DNA from: Osedax frankpressi
Lineage: Eukaryota; Annelida; Polychaeta; Sabellida; Siboglinidae
Reading direction: 5' to 3'
Length of the DNA stretch: 64,000 nucleotides
Assembly (NCBI GenBank): GCA_964035775.1
Contig: OZ038317.1
Location: 11,608,477 to 11,672,476, forward strand
Both the position numbers and the translations under genes were made by a program. The notes below the pieces were generated by a model. That model had not been told where the DNA came from and did no database searches. It worked only from the letters and a program-made list of their open reading frames with translations. Shown here one piece after another: positions 52,086-64,000 of the stretch (position 1 is the stretch's first letter; each line of letters opens with the position of its first letter).

Positions 52086-52610
52086 TTTAATAGTTAATAA
52101 AACACTTTTATCTATATTCATTTAAATATTTATAAATGCAGACATATATTTGATTAATAGATCATACTTTAATAAAAGTCCATATGTAGTAAATTAGTAT
52201 ATTTTTCATATATTTTTCATAATCATATCTATAATATATATATTATACTTACTTTTAAAATATGTGTTCTATTGAGTACGAAAAGTTAATGAAACAAAAT
52301 ATATTTTTCAAAAACATTATGAAATCATATGATGTTTTTTTGAAATAGCATCCCCTAAGTGGGCGTGAACGAAATAATCAGCCAACCAAAACAATTCATA
52401 ATGATACATTTCGCGCCACCGAGTACCTTGGTAATATTGGGTCCTATATGACAAATATTAATGATTAATTATATAAAATATTAATACATTTATATACTTT
52501 GACTATATCAGATGTTTTTAATAAGTCTTAATGTAATGCAAATATATATATCAAATATTAATTATTTAACAAACAGCTATTTCTATTAAATATTTAAACC
52601 TCAAATATAA
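51603..52610 (+). repeat. duplicated block S1, copy 2
   Basis: Direct copy of 38055-39395 lacking about 350 bp; it carries a truncated signal-peptide frame (MELHKLTSLLTLY at 51989) and the exon-like island at 52331-52442. Confidence 0.8.
52331..52442 (-). other. exon-like island in S1, copy 2 (unknown product)
   Basis: Same frame as 39117-39228: TQYYQGTRWREMYHYELFW followed by LADYFVHAHLGDAIS. The five codon differences I can see between the copies all change the residue. The frame is open but the gene, if any, is not recognised. Confidence 0.35.
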
Positions 52611-53651
52611 AGAATATCCGTGAAGGTTACATATGAAATAATTATAAATTTATATATATAAATTAAATATTAATTTTTATAAATATTTAGTAAATATAAA
52701 TTAAATAATTATAATAATTAATAAATTCTTTTCAATAACAAACATAATGAATGTATAACATAAACATTTATTATATATATATATATATATATATGTTTTA
52801 TTTTTATAATACAACAAATACAATTAAGTAAATAAGAATAATTAATAACAAATTAAATAATTATATTCATATGATAATTCAGTTCAATAATTAAATATTC
52901 CTAATTTATTATATTGAATTTATTACATAATAATTAGCATGATAATACATTATACATTGCATAAAACAATTTAAATTACTAATTAAACTTAATGATGTAT
53001 CATATATATCATATATAATATAATAACAAATAATGATATCATATTTAGAATGGTTTTTAAGAATCATATATTTAGTTCTAAGTGTAATATAAGTAGAGAG
53101 GATTATTTAAAAATCAAAATAATGATCTCTTTATTTGTATATTCACGGATATTTAAATTATATTAATGTACTTACGCGTGAAATGATTTATTTCGCTTTA
53201 TACAATTTGTTATTATCTTATATCATTTGCACATATAATATATAGATATAAGTTTGTAAATATGTTTACGTTTATAGAAAATGTTTTATCAATAAAATGA
53301 TGACTTATATATTTGCATTGTTCAAATATATTAGGAATTAAAAGATAATAGTATATGAAATACTATTATTTCTAATATATAATGTTGTCAACTAATGGAG
53401 TACATCGTACAGTGTACGATGTATACTGCACGATGTTGTATCTATTATGTGACATAAGTATTATGTGTTCATTATAATTATTATTTAATAAACGTGTTAT
53501 TTATAATATATATATACTTTAATAAGAACATCATCGTTAACACACCTCATTAAATCGTATTAAATACGATACATTTTGAACATTATCATATTTTGTATTT
53601 AAAGCAAATGTTAAATGTTAGAATTATTACAAGAATAAATACGATAACATC

Positions 53652-54840
53652 CAAGACTGGGTCATGTTTTATACAATTAATATAGCCTAGATATTCGAAT
53701 TGAAATTTATTATCAAAAGTATTAACTTAAATCTGTAAAGTGTCATATGTCATACGAATTTAATTGAAATATAGATCATTAGTATTACCTGAAATTAACG
53801 ACTAATTAGGCCTGAGTTAACTCACGCCATATGCATTGCATATATTGATGATGTACTAAAGTGAGCCGAAAATATTATAATATATTCTAATTATAATGAA
53901 TTACATTTTAACTTAATAATTAATAATCTGAATTTATTTAACTCTGAATTAGATTTAGAAATAATTAAATAAAAATGATTTCTTGATCGTGTATTATGTT
54001 TTTATTTAATTATTCCATCCTATCACCACATAACATAGCGTAACATTTAAATCTAGTTTTAACTCCTACTAATATAATTAGTCGTAGTTTGTAAATATAT
54101 TGAATGTAAACATATAATTTAATAGAATTTTGTTTGATAATTAATTATATAAATAATTTCATATAATAATTATAGCTATTTTTCTAATATTTGACAATAT
54201 ATTAATACTTAATAATATAATACTTGTCTATTTGATAATCGTCGATAATTAATGAGATTTTCTTTTTAAAAATGCACTATTCAAACATTTATAATTAATT
54301 TATTATATTAAATATAGTATAAGTATAGTATTAATAGTTTAATTATACTATGTTATTGTAAATAACATAAGTATAAGTTATTATATTTATCTGATTTTAG
54401 ATTTATATATATTTATTATCTACTATTTAATTTATATTTATTATCTTTATCTAATATTATAATTATATATATATGTATTATATAATACTTATTTATATTA
54501 AATATAATTTAATATTTTTATATAGTTAATGAATGTAAAAATATTAATTTATTTTTATTATTTAATTTTAACAACAATTTTTATATATTTGTTTATTTAA
54601 GAATATACGTTTAAGAAATATCACGACAATGCTACTTTCAAACATAATAATATCATCAAACATACACGGACATATGTTTATTGAATTTGATTTAACAATA
54701 AGAAGTTAAAATAATGAATATAACATATAAATAATATAGGCATGATAATGAAACACTTTTATAATGAATAATAAATGTAGTTAAATAAATAATAAAAGAT
54801 AATATTTATAAATATATACCTGCGTATATTTGATATTTTA
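53652..54840 (+). repeat. duplicated block X, direct copy 2
   Basis: Direct copy of 40356-41558; homology between these two ends at about 41558/54840, whereas the homology with the inverted copy continues into the arm. Confidence 0.85.
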
Positions 54841-55437
54841 TTTATTATTAAAATAATATATACGATATGATACAATGTTTTAACAAAAAAAAGAAGTAAT
54901 CGAATATACATAATGGAATAATTAATAAAAATAAGTATTCGAATATACAAATATATAAATAATGGAATCAATGCTATAATATTGATTAATAAACTATAAG
55001 AAGATAATAAAATGTACAATGTTGTATAGAAAATTAGTGAATAACGTATATATATATATATAAAGGAAATTTAGTTATATGATATATTAGATTGACAGTA
55101 GCTAATAATGGAGTTTAAAACGGAATAATTTGAATAATATGATTTCCCTATTGAATCGCAATCAATATACCCTGATCTCTGTTGTATTCTATTATCTGTG
55201 AAAGTTCACATATCATAAATGGAATTCATAATGGCGAATTGGTATTCAATTTCTAACTGTGCTGGAGAGGTAATACAGACATTGCAGAAAGTGGTAGTTT
55301 CAGAATTCTGGAATCAGTAATTAATAATGTATTATTTATATATTTAAGAAGTTATTATAGAAAAATAATACAAATAAATATCTATATTTTAAGAATAGCA
55401 CATACTCGAATATATTAATAACTTCAGTTTTGTAACA

Positions 55438-55443
<6 letters not shown>

Positions 55444-55499
<56 letters not shown>

Positions 55500-55510
55500 A
55501 TGTGTGTATG

Positions 55511-55533
<23 letters not shown>
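55444..55533. repeat. (TA)n/(TG)n microsatellite
   Basis: Alternating TA flanking a TGTGTGTATG core; it sits at the place of the left-arm-specific segment. Confidence 0.85.
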
Positions 55534-55543
<10 letters not shown>

Positions 55544-55587
55544 TGACCATTATTTTTGTGATATTTATTAATATATAATTGATTTTT

Positions 55588-55834
55588 TCAAAATTTATAT
55601 ACTCTCCGATATTTTTTTCCCTAAGGTAAGTACAGAACTCTGTAAATATTGAAAAATATTTAGATTAACATTTTCAAATAATTAAAATTAAATTGCCATT
55701 TTTTACCCTGGTTTCAATATAATATAATACAGTATGTTAATTTAATTTATTTTTAACTTAATTTTATATTTTAAATTATGTATAATGTGTGCAATATAAT
55801 ATATAATATATTCGTATATGTAATCATTTAATAC

Positions 55835-55933
<99 letters not shown>

Positions 55934-56930
55934 CATAGATATTCTAAGTAATTTATTGATATTATTTGCCAATTATTACCTTGGTAACTAATTTGTCCTC
56001 TCTTGGCGATATTTACTTCACTAAATATCTCGTTAACGCAATCCTAGCATGGTATACTATTATTAACATGAAAAGATAAATACGTTGTACTATTTTATAT
56101 AAAGTTGTGAACTGATTACATTACTTTTCATGTATTTGTTATGTATATTACTTTAATTTATTGTATACTATATTATCATAATATTATCATAAATTTGCTA
56201 ATATTAATATGTTAATAATATTGGTATTTATAACAAATTACTTTAATTAATCATATGAAGTTATTTATTCACCTCTTTTTACAATATTGATATGCGTGAT
56301 TTGCATAGTAATATAATCATGCATGCTACCCTTATAGATTCAGATTTAGTATCATTATTTCTACATAATATAATGCAATAAAATCGAACTCATCATTATT
56401 GATATCTCTCTATTGATAATAGTAAATATTAATCGTATTAATAACGATAGCATACAGTGATTGTTTCCATTATAAATATAATATATTGTGTATTATATAA
56501 ATGACTATAAATTCTACTAATCTTTAACAGATTACTTATTTATCCTATTAATATATATATTCAAAATTTATTCACTCTGTATAGACTTTATTTAATATAA
56601 GATTTATTTAAACCCCGAACAATCATAAATATTATAAGGATATGATTGACCCGATACGATCGCAACCGTACTTAGTAACATGTGAAACCTTCCTCAAGTT
56701 CAGCGATTTGCAGAGAAGATTCACGTCTGTACGACTTATCATTCCACTGGTATCGGTATCCGCTAAGTTGAACATATCGCGGAAGGCGAGTTCCTCGGTA
56801 ATTCGGAACTTACGTTCGAATAGAAGAAGAAATTGAGGCAAATCCAATGATCCGGAGTTATTAATATCACATTTCGTTATCATGCGGAACAGCTCTCGTT
56901 TGGTTGGAGCTATATCTTTCCAGTGTTCTC
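55588..56930 (-). pseudogene. 5'-truncated duplicate of the EF-hand gene (exons 3-5 only)
   Basis: Exon 3 (56930-56689) is identical at all bases I compared with 47414-47655, so EF-hands 2-3 are unchanged. Exon 4 (56043-55980) has three substitutions in 64 bases. Exon 5 (55639-55588) has lost one base near its end, so the original stop is bypassed. Exons 1-2 are gone through the 1.43-kb deletion. Without the start codon, acidic leader and EF-hand 1 this copy is probably non-functional. Confidence 0.8.
55837..55916. repeat. (TA)n microsatellite
   Basis: Right-arm counterpart of 48417-48540. Confidence 0.9.
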
Positions 56931-59453
56931 CTGTCATATGAAAGTAATCCGTGAATTATCTTATTTAAAATTAATAGGCTTATTTATTCGGGAACTCATA
57001 CCTATGTTCTATTACTATACTCTTTAATTAGTATTTTCAACTAGTTGAGTAACTCATATTTATATTCAAAACAAAAAAGTATGTGTTATTTTGTATAATT
57101 TAAAAAGATATAAAGCTAATAATGGAATTTGTAAAATAGAATTTATAAATTTGTAAAATAGAATTTATAAATTTGTAAACTATATTTAATAAATCTTGTA
57201 ACGGAATACTAAATTAAGAAGCAAATAAAACAAACGGTATAAAAATATGTCGTTCATCCATTCTGAATTACGTAAAATATAAAGGAGAAATTGTACGTGT
57301 GCACACTGAAAAAACTTATTATGTGTACATACTGAAAGTCCATTACGCCAACTTTACACGATTATAAATTGAATATATTATATTCCAGCGGAAAAATCAA
57401 AACGACATATTTCCATCGTTTTCTGCTGGAAGTGGTGTTTTTCAGTGCTTCACAATTGTTTCCTTCTTAAACTGATAGTAATATGATACTTTTAAAATAT
57501 CAATAGAACTTGCGATATTTCAATTATAACTATATAAGATTATAGAATATTCGTGAATATATAAAACAGATGATTTATTTATCATTATATATGAAAAAAT
57601 GAAAAAGAAGAATTAAAAGATGATAAGATTTAAATAAAATTTCTACAAAGATATTAATATTGGTACTATACCTAAACTCGAATAAAGAACAAATAAAAAA
57701 CATAGATATATTAAATAAGTTGAGGCAATAATGAAAATGCATTTGTCAAGTATTAAAATAGGAGTTAAATGTATTCTTAGAATACTTCATTATTTGGCTA
57801 AATGTCTAACACCGTATCAAAAATATAAATTTAGATTAAATTAAAACAAATTAAAAAAATAATGACCCAAACACTAATACCTATGAAAATAAAACGTGTT
57901 ACTTTATAAATCGAAATATGGATGAATAATAAGATGAATAATGGATGATAAATAAGATGAATCGAAATATGGATTAGGTGGCACCTCATTACACGAGGAC
58001 CAACCTATAGCATATATAGAGAAAGAAATAATGAATGCAAAAAATAAATATAACAAATAGAACGGGAAATATTGGTCATAGTGTTTTCATATAAAAGATT
58101 TCACAATCATATCGAACGAATATATATAAATAACTAAACTATGTATTTCTTAGATGCAATGCGATTAAATATTAATATAATGGTTTTCACATGAATATGT
58201 AATTATTACCTAAATAATAGACCACTTTTAGTCATAACAGATTACTATTATAAGACATAACAGTACATAAATTATATAATCAAGGAACAATATATAAAAT
58301 AAATATGCTATTCCAAATACTTTTAAAAAAGTAGAAATCAATTTTCTTTTATTGTTTATAGATTTTAATATGGTGGGTTGTTTATATAGTTTATAATAAT
58401 CAAATTTTAATTTTTTAACATATAAAATATAAAATAATTGTTATAACTTAATTTTTAAATTAATATTTTTAAAATTTCAAATAAATAAAAAAATAAAAAC
58501 AAGTCAATAAATAAATATTACAATTAAAATATAATTTATTTTTTCCTGGGGAAATAATTGTTAGAAAAATTATAAAACTTCTATCCAATTAAATAGCATC
58601 GATAAAACACCGAATATACGTATTATTATATTTTGTTGTAATAAAATATATTATTAATATGTAAATGAGTAAATAAATAAGTTACATATTGATGATTGTG
58701 AATAAATGATCCTTCTACATAATTATTATTAATCATTGACATTTACAAAATAATGTAATCAAGCTTACCGTAAATTATGGACTATAAACCGTGATTATTT
58801 CTTCTGTAGTTTATAGTTAATAATTAGCTCAGGTATCTACTAATAGTATTATAGTTAAAAGATATATAATTTATATGGAGATTAAGGATTATTGGGTGCT
58901 TTGTCTAACTGCAACAATTTGCATTATGAATTAAAGTATATGAACTATGGCAATTTAAATTTGAATCTATTTGTAACTAAATAATTTTTTGATATCATTA
59001 ATATAATCTAAAAACAAGTATGAGCTCATTACATAATGCTGGGAATACCCTATAATTTTACTTGTACTTGAAATACTATTATTAACTTTGTTCTCTGTCA
59101 AAAGTCACATATTAAGAAGTTAAGTTTAATTAAAAAGATTGCTGGAGTTGACATTACATTTTGATTAATGCAAGAGTTTAGAATGTGATATCTTTTGAAA
59201 AGCTTTTTAAATTCTTGATAAATTATATCAACAATTTACAAGGTTTTGGGTTAAATGGGTTTAGGGGGCATCATCTATAATTTTACAGACTTTCCATGTA
59301 AAAATCTTTATTTTGATGATAGAAGGTAATTACATTTAAAAATTGGTGTGTAACATAATAATTTTTTCAAATTATTACTATTATTATTATTATTACTATT
59401 ATTATTATTGTTATTATTATTATTCTTATTATTAATATTAATCTATTAAATTG

Positions 59454-61266
59454 ATGACACGATTGCTCATATTTATTTTATTAGTTCAACATAATTCAGC
59501 ATCGGATCCAGATATAAGCATACCTATCAGTGAATGGTATGGGCGATTGCACATTACGGCTAGCAACCTTGGTCATGTAACCTTGGTAAATGTATAATAT
59601 ATGTCATTTCAACTATAGTTGAAATATGTATAATCGATAGATTGTAAATATAATTTTACAATATTCATTAATGCTATTTCGAATCTGTAATTAGACCACA
59701 CTAAATTACCCACATACATGATGAGTCACTCTTATAATAAGTGAACATATTAAATTAAGTTATTTCATGATTCTGTAAATTTACTTATATTCAGCGAACT
59801 GAAAACTTATTTTAATTAAATTTTAATTAAATTATTTAAACAAATTTTAGAAAATATTTCAACTATTCATTTTTAACTAAAAAACGTAATTCCTCTACAT
59901 ACAAAATATAATAAACTCAAAAACTCAAAATAAATTTTTATATAATATGAGAAAATACAGATAATTAATCTATATAAAAATATTTAATTTAAGGAAAATT
60001 AATACAATAATAGAATCATTAGAGTTCATAAATAGGCAAATGTAGTTCTAAACAGATATGAATAATAACTATATTGCATAATATTTATTTTAATTATTAT
60101 AATTTAATTACAAATATTAATTATTCAATTACAGATGCATGTACATCTTCATTTAATGTTAAATGTAGTTTGGAGGTAATACTGAAAGAGACCGTTGGGA
60201 AGGTTGATAATAGAGTTTGAAAGTCTGCTGGAAAATTAATCTCAGGTTGAAAGTAATTCAATATTTTTGTGAATATTACTATATGTACTATTTACTATCA
60301 AAAAACCTGTCATGTAATTATATTATAATAATATATGTATTGTATATTTGCAATACTTGAAATCATAATTGAATTGTATATTTTAAATTTAGTTTTCATA
60401 ACATTTGTATTATTGTTATTCATATAGTTTATATATATACAATTTTGAATTATAATGATACTAAAAAATAATATTCACATATATCATGATTTTTTATAAT
60501 ATATATAATATTATTAACTATTATATTTTTATAAAATATTTTACAATTGAAAATGAAATTCCCTGTACATCCAAAAATATTTATTGAATATGATATTAAA
60601 TTGAAGATGATATTTGTTAGGTGTTTTAATCCTAATAAATATTAGTAATATATTATAATACAAATATTTATTTATTATATATATATTAATATATATATAT
60701 TACATTTTTATTTTTGTTATATAAATTTATAAATTGTGTATAAATATATCTATATTTATTTAGGCTGCAAAAAACCCAGGTTTTTTCTAACCAAAAACCT
60801 CTTGGGTATAGTAAAATATTTCAATAATTTTTAAAAGCCAATTATCATTTTTATTTTTTAATTATAAAGTTTAATTATTCGTTATTTAATATTTTTAGAA
60901 ATAGTAAATAAATTATTTCTAACTAAATAATTTTGAACACAATTTGTATACGTTATTTTATTCTATGTTTAATATCTTAAGAGAGAGGGTAACCTGTATT
61001 AACTGATAGCCGTTATCAGGCATATATCCCCTATATTTATCTGTAAGTCAACAGTCATGGGATAAAGTGTATTAACATGTACCCATACTAAAGGTATATG
61101 CTTCTTTATTCGAACACAATTAATAGTATTACTAATAGCTTTAATATGATAAATTTGTTTAATTAATTTGGAATAATTTATATAATGAGATAATCTATAC
61201 ACTTTTTTATTTATTTTCTCATAATTGAGAGTTTTAGGGCAATACATATTGTTATAATATATATAT

Positions 61267-61327
<61 letters not shown>

Positions 61328-61855
61328 CATAAAATATTATGACTACATAATAGCATTCGTATAGAAATAAAATCATCCATTTTTACTTTCATAGTGTACA
61401 AAAAGAAGCAAACAAAGTTAATCCATGAACTTCAAAAGTGTCAAGTCTAACTACTGAATAGCTGTTGAATAGATATGTCTATAAATTAACGTTATTAAAG
61501 ATTTATATAAAGTTTATCTGAAATTCAAGTTCATTAACCTTTTCCATACGAATAGCATACACTTATTTACTAGAACATAATATTATTACAAGTAACTTCA
61601 ATATATAAAGTTTTTTAATAATAGTGATGATAGATTATAATTTTATAAAATTTAAAATTATTAATAATTAATTCTAAAACAAATTACATTATTTTATAAT
61701 TAAGTCTACAATAATTAAAATAATGAGATTATGTATACACCTTTTAATTGATTTTCTTATAATCAAGGGATTTATGACAATATATATTGCTATACAAAAT
61801 AAAGATATATATTTAAATGGAAGTAGTTAGTTACATTAAAAATGATATTTATTAC

Positions 61856-61912
<57 letters not shown>

Positions 61913-63230
61913 ATCTAATTTTAAAATAATACCTGGTAACCATGTACAATAAATTCATAGTTATCTACAGTAATTTACACATAAATTAATTTTAAAATTA
62001 ATACATTTATATATTATACATTTTAAATTATAATGAAATTAAGAAATATTTACAGTTAATTTTAAATCAATTTATTTTTATTAGTGAATTATCAAGATAA
62101 TAATAATAATACTTATATTTATAACGATGAAACAAACAATCTGATCATAAGACAAAAAAAACAACTTAGTATGTATAACATTTATATAAATATATTAAAT
62201 ATATTAAATGTATTAAAATACACATTTACACTTTCAATAACTAATAAATTTAATAAGAATAAACTAAATTATATTTTTAATTATATTTATATTATATTAA
62301 TATTTATATAAATATCTAAAAAACATAGTTAACTGTATATATTGTTGTATATATTTGAGGTATAGTAATGATGTTATACAACATATTAGGAAATTAACTA
62401 TATTTTCTTTAAAAATTATGGTAATATTCATATTTTTATTATTCTATATTTATATATAATTAATGGTAAATAATATATTATATTAATATATAATAATGAA
62501 TACGATATCGGTTATCAATAAAGTATATTGTGTATTCTATATTTATACTTAAATTTAGTCTAAATAAACACAACTTGATAATATTGCATATATATATATA
62601 TAATAGCAGTATATAATATACAAATTGTACACATATATAACTATAGTTTATATGTTTTAAAAATATTTTCAATTATATTCCATTTATTTTTTATTAGGTT
62701 TTTTATTATTTCTATATTATTTATTATCGTATTGATGTATACATTTAAATGTAAAACCATTTTTACTTATTTTAAATTATTGAACTAACAACTTTTTAGT
62801 AAATATCGGTCTCAACAAGGTGATTTCGTCGAAAGGGATATCCATTAATTTAATCTTATATTTCGCGGCCTGTCTTGTTGCTATGGGCTTCCTGTTCGGG
62901 TACAATTATGTATTGTATACTACCAAACCAAGCAAGGAATCTGTTTCATATGGAGGTATCGGTAAAAGAGCCCGAATGGGAGTAAGAAGTACGATCAACA
63001 CTCAAAACAGATGTTCAGATCTGTTAAGATTGGGATATAGTGGAGCAAAAAAAAATACATTACAAGTTGACAACTTGAACGTGATTAACTCTCTGTTCTC
63101 TTTTGAAAAGAACTGCATGTTACCATATGTAGATAATCGTGAACTCTCCGCCAACACGCCTATACATAATAACCACATTCCTCCCGCAGCCAGCTCCGAT
63201 ATTTTATTGACCAACCCATTGGCTGTTTAG
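59454..63230 (+). CDS. single-pass membrane protein with signal peptide (family member L2; middle exons incomplete)
   Basis: Supported exons: 59454-59571 (MTRLLIFILLVQHNSASDP, then ISEWYGRLHITASNL), 60135-60202 (joins in phase as DACTSSFNVKCSLEVILKETVGK), 62085-62168 (YQDNNNNTYIYNDETNNLII) and 62800-63230 (membrane segment SINLILYFAACLVAMGFLFGYNYVLY, then a ~105-residue tail ending LLTNPLAV). Exons 1-2 agree in phase, and so do the last two. Phase between 60202 (0) and 62085 (1) does not agree, so at least one exon is missing. A leader, then Y-x-L-x-I...C...C beta-strand-like segments, then one membrane helix is compatible with a LAMP-like or other type I membrane protein; I do not assign a family. 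Its tail is longer than that of L1, and it lacks the YKYKC...C segment. Confidence 0.55.
60774..60807. repeat. imperfect hairpin in an L2 intron
   Basis: ACCCAGGTTTTT and AAAAACCTCTTGGGT pair with a three-base bulge around a 7-base loop. Function unknown. Confidence 0.4.
61262..61325. repeat. (TA)n microsatellite
   Basis: About 60 bp of alternating TA; follows a copy of TAGGGCAATACATATTGTTA that also occurs, diverged, at about 41880 and 61755. Confidence 0.9.
61862..61904. repeat. (TA)n microsatellite
   Basis: Alternating TA in an L2 intron. Confidence 0.9.
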
Positions 63231-63263
63231 GTGTTAATATTCCTTATTACGAATATGAATTTC

Positions 63264-63301
63264 TTTGAAACTAATAAAATAAATATGAGAAATCGTGTCA
63301 T
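63264..63301 (-). pseudogene. third copy of the family start exon, 5' fragment
   Basis: Minus-strand ATGACACGATTTCTCATATT continues the same first 11 codons (MTRFLIFILLV) as 43386-43503 and 59454-59571, then homology ends. It lies 33 bp past the L2 stop, in the same inverted position that the left-arm start exon takes relative to L1. Confidence 0.55.
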
Positions 63302-64000
63302 CTATGAATAATTAATAATATAAATACATTAATATATATATATTATACCGGCCCACATTACGAAATTACATATAGAGAATAGTTTAGAAATGTTCTCCGA
63401 TTACTATATTATTATTATAAATCCTTCAGAGCAAATAATAAAAGAAATAAATCGTTTAAATAAAATTTTCAATATCTTATTAACAACATTTCTGATATTT
63501 CACATTTGCAAAAGTTAGCAAATATTAGGAAAAGTTACCTTTTAAAAACTTCCGTTATATATAACTCTAATCGAATTAATATAATAATTTTAATACTCAA
63601 ATTATTGATTTATATAAATTATATAAATTTGATATTATATATAGTATAAAAATAACTATAATTATAATATAATTACTAGAATAATACTATAATACTATAA
63701 TACTATAATTATATCATATTATAATAATTATTTTGTAATATAATTTTTTAATTAAAAATTGATTAATAAATTTAATAAATAATATTATATTCAATTCATT
63801 TTTATTATATTATAATATTATATTATACTGATCATTCTAGAATAATGTTTTTTTTTATTTTCATATAAAATAAAACGTGTGTTATATCTTACATATAAAT
63901 TAAATTAGAAACTTTTAATAAATTAATTTAATATATTAAATATATTATTAATAAATAAAAATATATAAATTCATATATAATAATAAGTATAATCATAATA
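63302..64000. other. AT-rich end of window
   Basis: Apart from a small island (TACCGGCCCACATTACG at about 63346) nothing is recognisable. Confidence 0.5.

Larger units (their letters stand above)
51441..53394. other. spacer of the inverted duplication
   Basis: This 1.95-kb stretch separates the arms. It contains S1 copy 2 (51603-52610) and then AT-rich sequence with a (TA)n tract (52770-52793) and no gene. Confidence 0.6.
53395..59580 (-). repeat. right arm of the large inverted duplication
   Basis: Reverse-complement partner of 43383-51440. It is 1.9 kb shorter, mainly because it lacks the counterpart of 44623-46053 (EF-hand exons 1-2) and of 48938-49420. Confidence 0.85.

Noticed and set aside
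56642-56836. Plus-strand frame over the EF-hand duplicate (and its twin at 47508-47702)
   Set aside because: These are antisense shadows of exon 3.

Overview
The window looks like nuclear DNA of an AT-rich invertebrate metazoan; I cannot name the lineage. It has spliced genes with GT-AG introns, animal-type orthologues of three housekeeping genes, intronic C/D box snoRNAs that match metazoan 28S rRNA, long AT-rich introns and many (TA)n tracts. There are no bacterial features.

Left third (1-23.8 kb): PIGT (GPI transamidase subunit, + strand, 13 exons recognised, 1377-8484, N-terminal exons not found) converges on PGD (6-phosphogluconate dehydrogenase, - strand, 15 exons, 8772-23801, complete at 483 codons). 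One PGD intron holds two adjoining minisatellites, a 16-bp array (12.8-13.9 kb) and a 39-bp array (13.9-15.5 kb), with opposite strand skew. Every long open frame there is a by-product of the repeats.

Middle (23.8-34.7 kb): 200 bp separates the PGD start from the start of NOC2L (+ strand, 21 exons, 777 codons, a nucleolar ribosome-assembly factor). The 4.3-kb first intron of NOC2L carries the main discovery of the window: a sense-oriented tandem array of 23 C/D box snoRNA-like units of two kinds (15 type A, 8 type B) at 24.38-27.15 kb, plus one decayed unit at its left edge. Type A has two antisense elements, one pairing with 28S CGAAAGATGGTGAA over 14 positions (the U32/U51, yeast A807 site) and one pairing with TAGCAAATA (the SNORD76/U24 site). 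Type B matches AATGTAGG (the SNORD34/snR62 site). A ribosome-assembly gene thus appears to host an amplified set of rRNA-modification guides.

Right part (34.7-64 kb): a rearranged, repeat-rich region with fast-evolving small genes. A complete five-exon, four-EF-hand protein gene (44677-48807) lies in the left arm of a large inverted duplication (about 43.38-51.44 kb against 53.40-59.58 kb). The right-arm copy lost exons 1-2 in a 1.43-kb deletion with TTG microhomology. Two related genes for single-pass membrane proteins (last exons at 43.05-43.36 and 62.80-63.23 kb) are each followed within 70 bp by an inverted signal-peptide start exon of the same family. A block at 38.06-41.56 kb is repeated in the same order at 51.60-54.84 kb, with an extra inverted piece at 50.02-51.18 kb.
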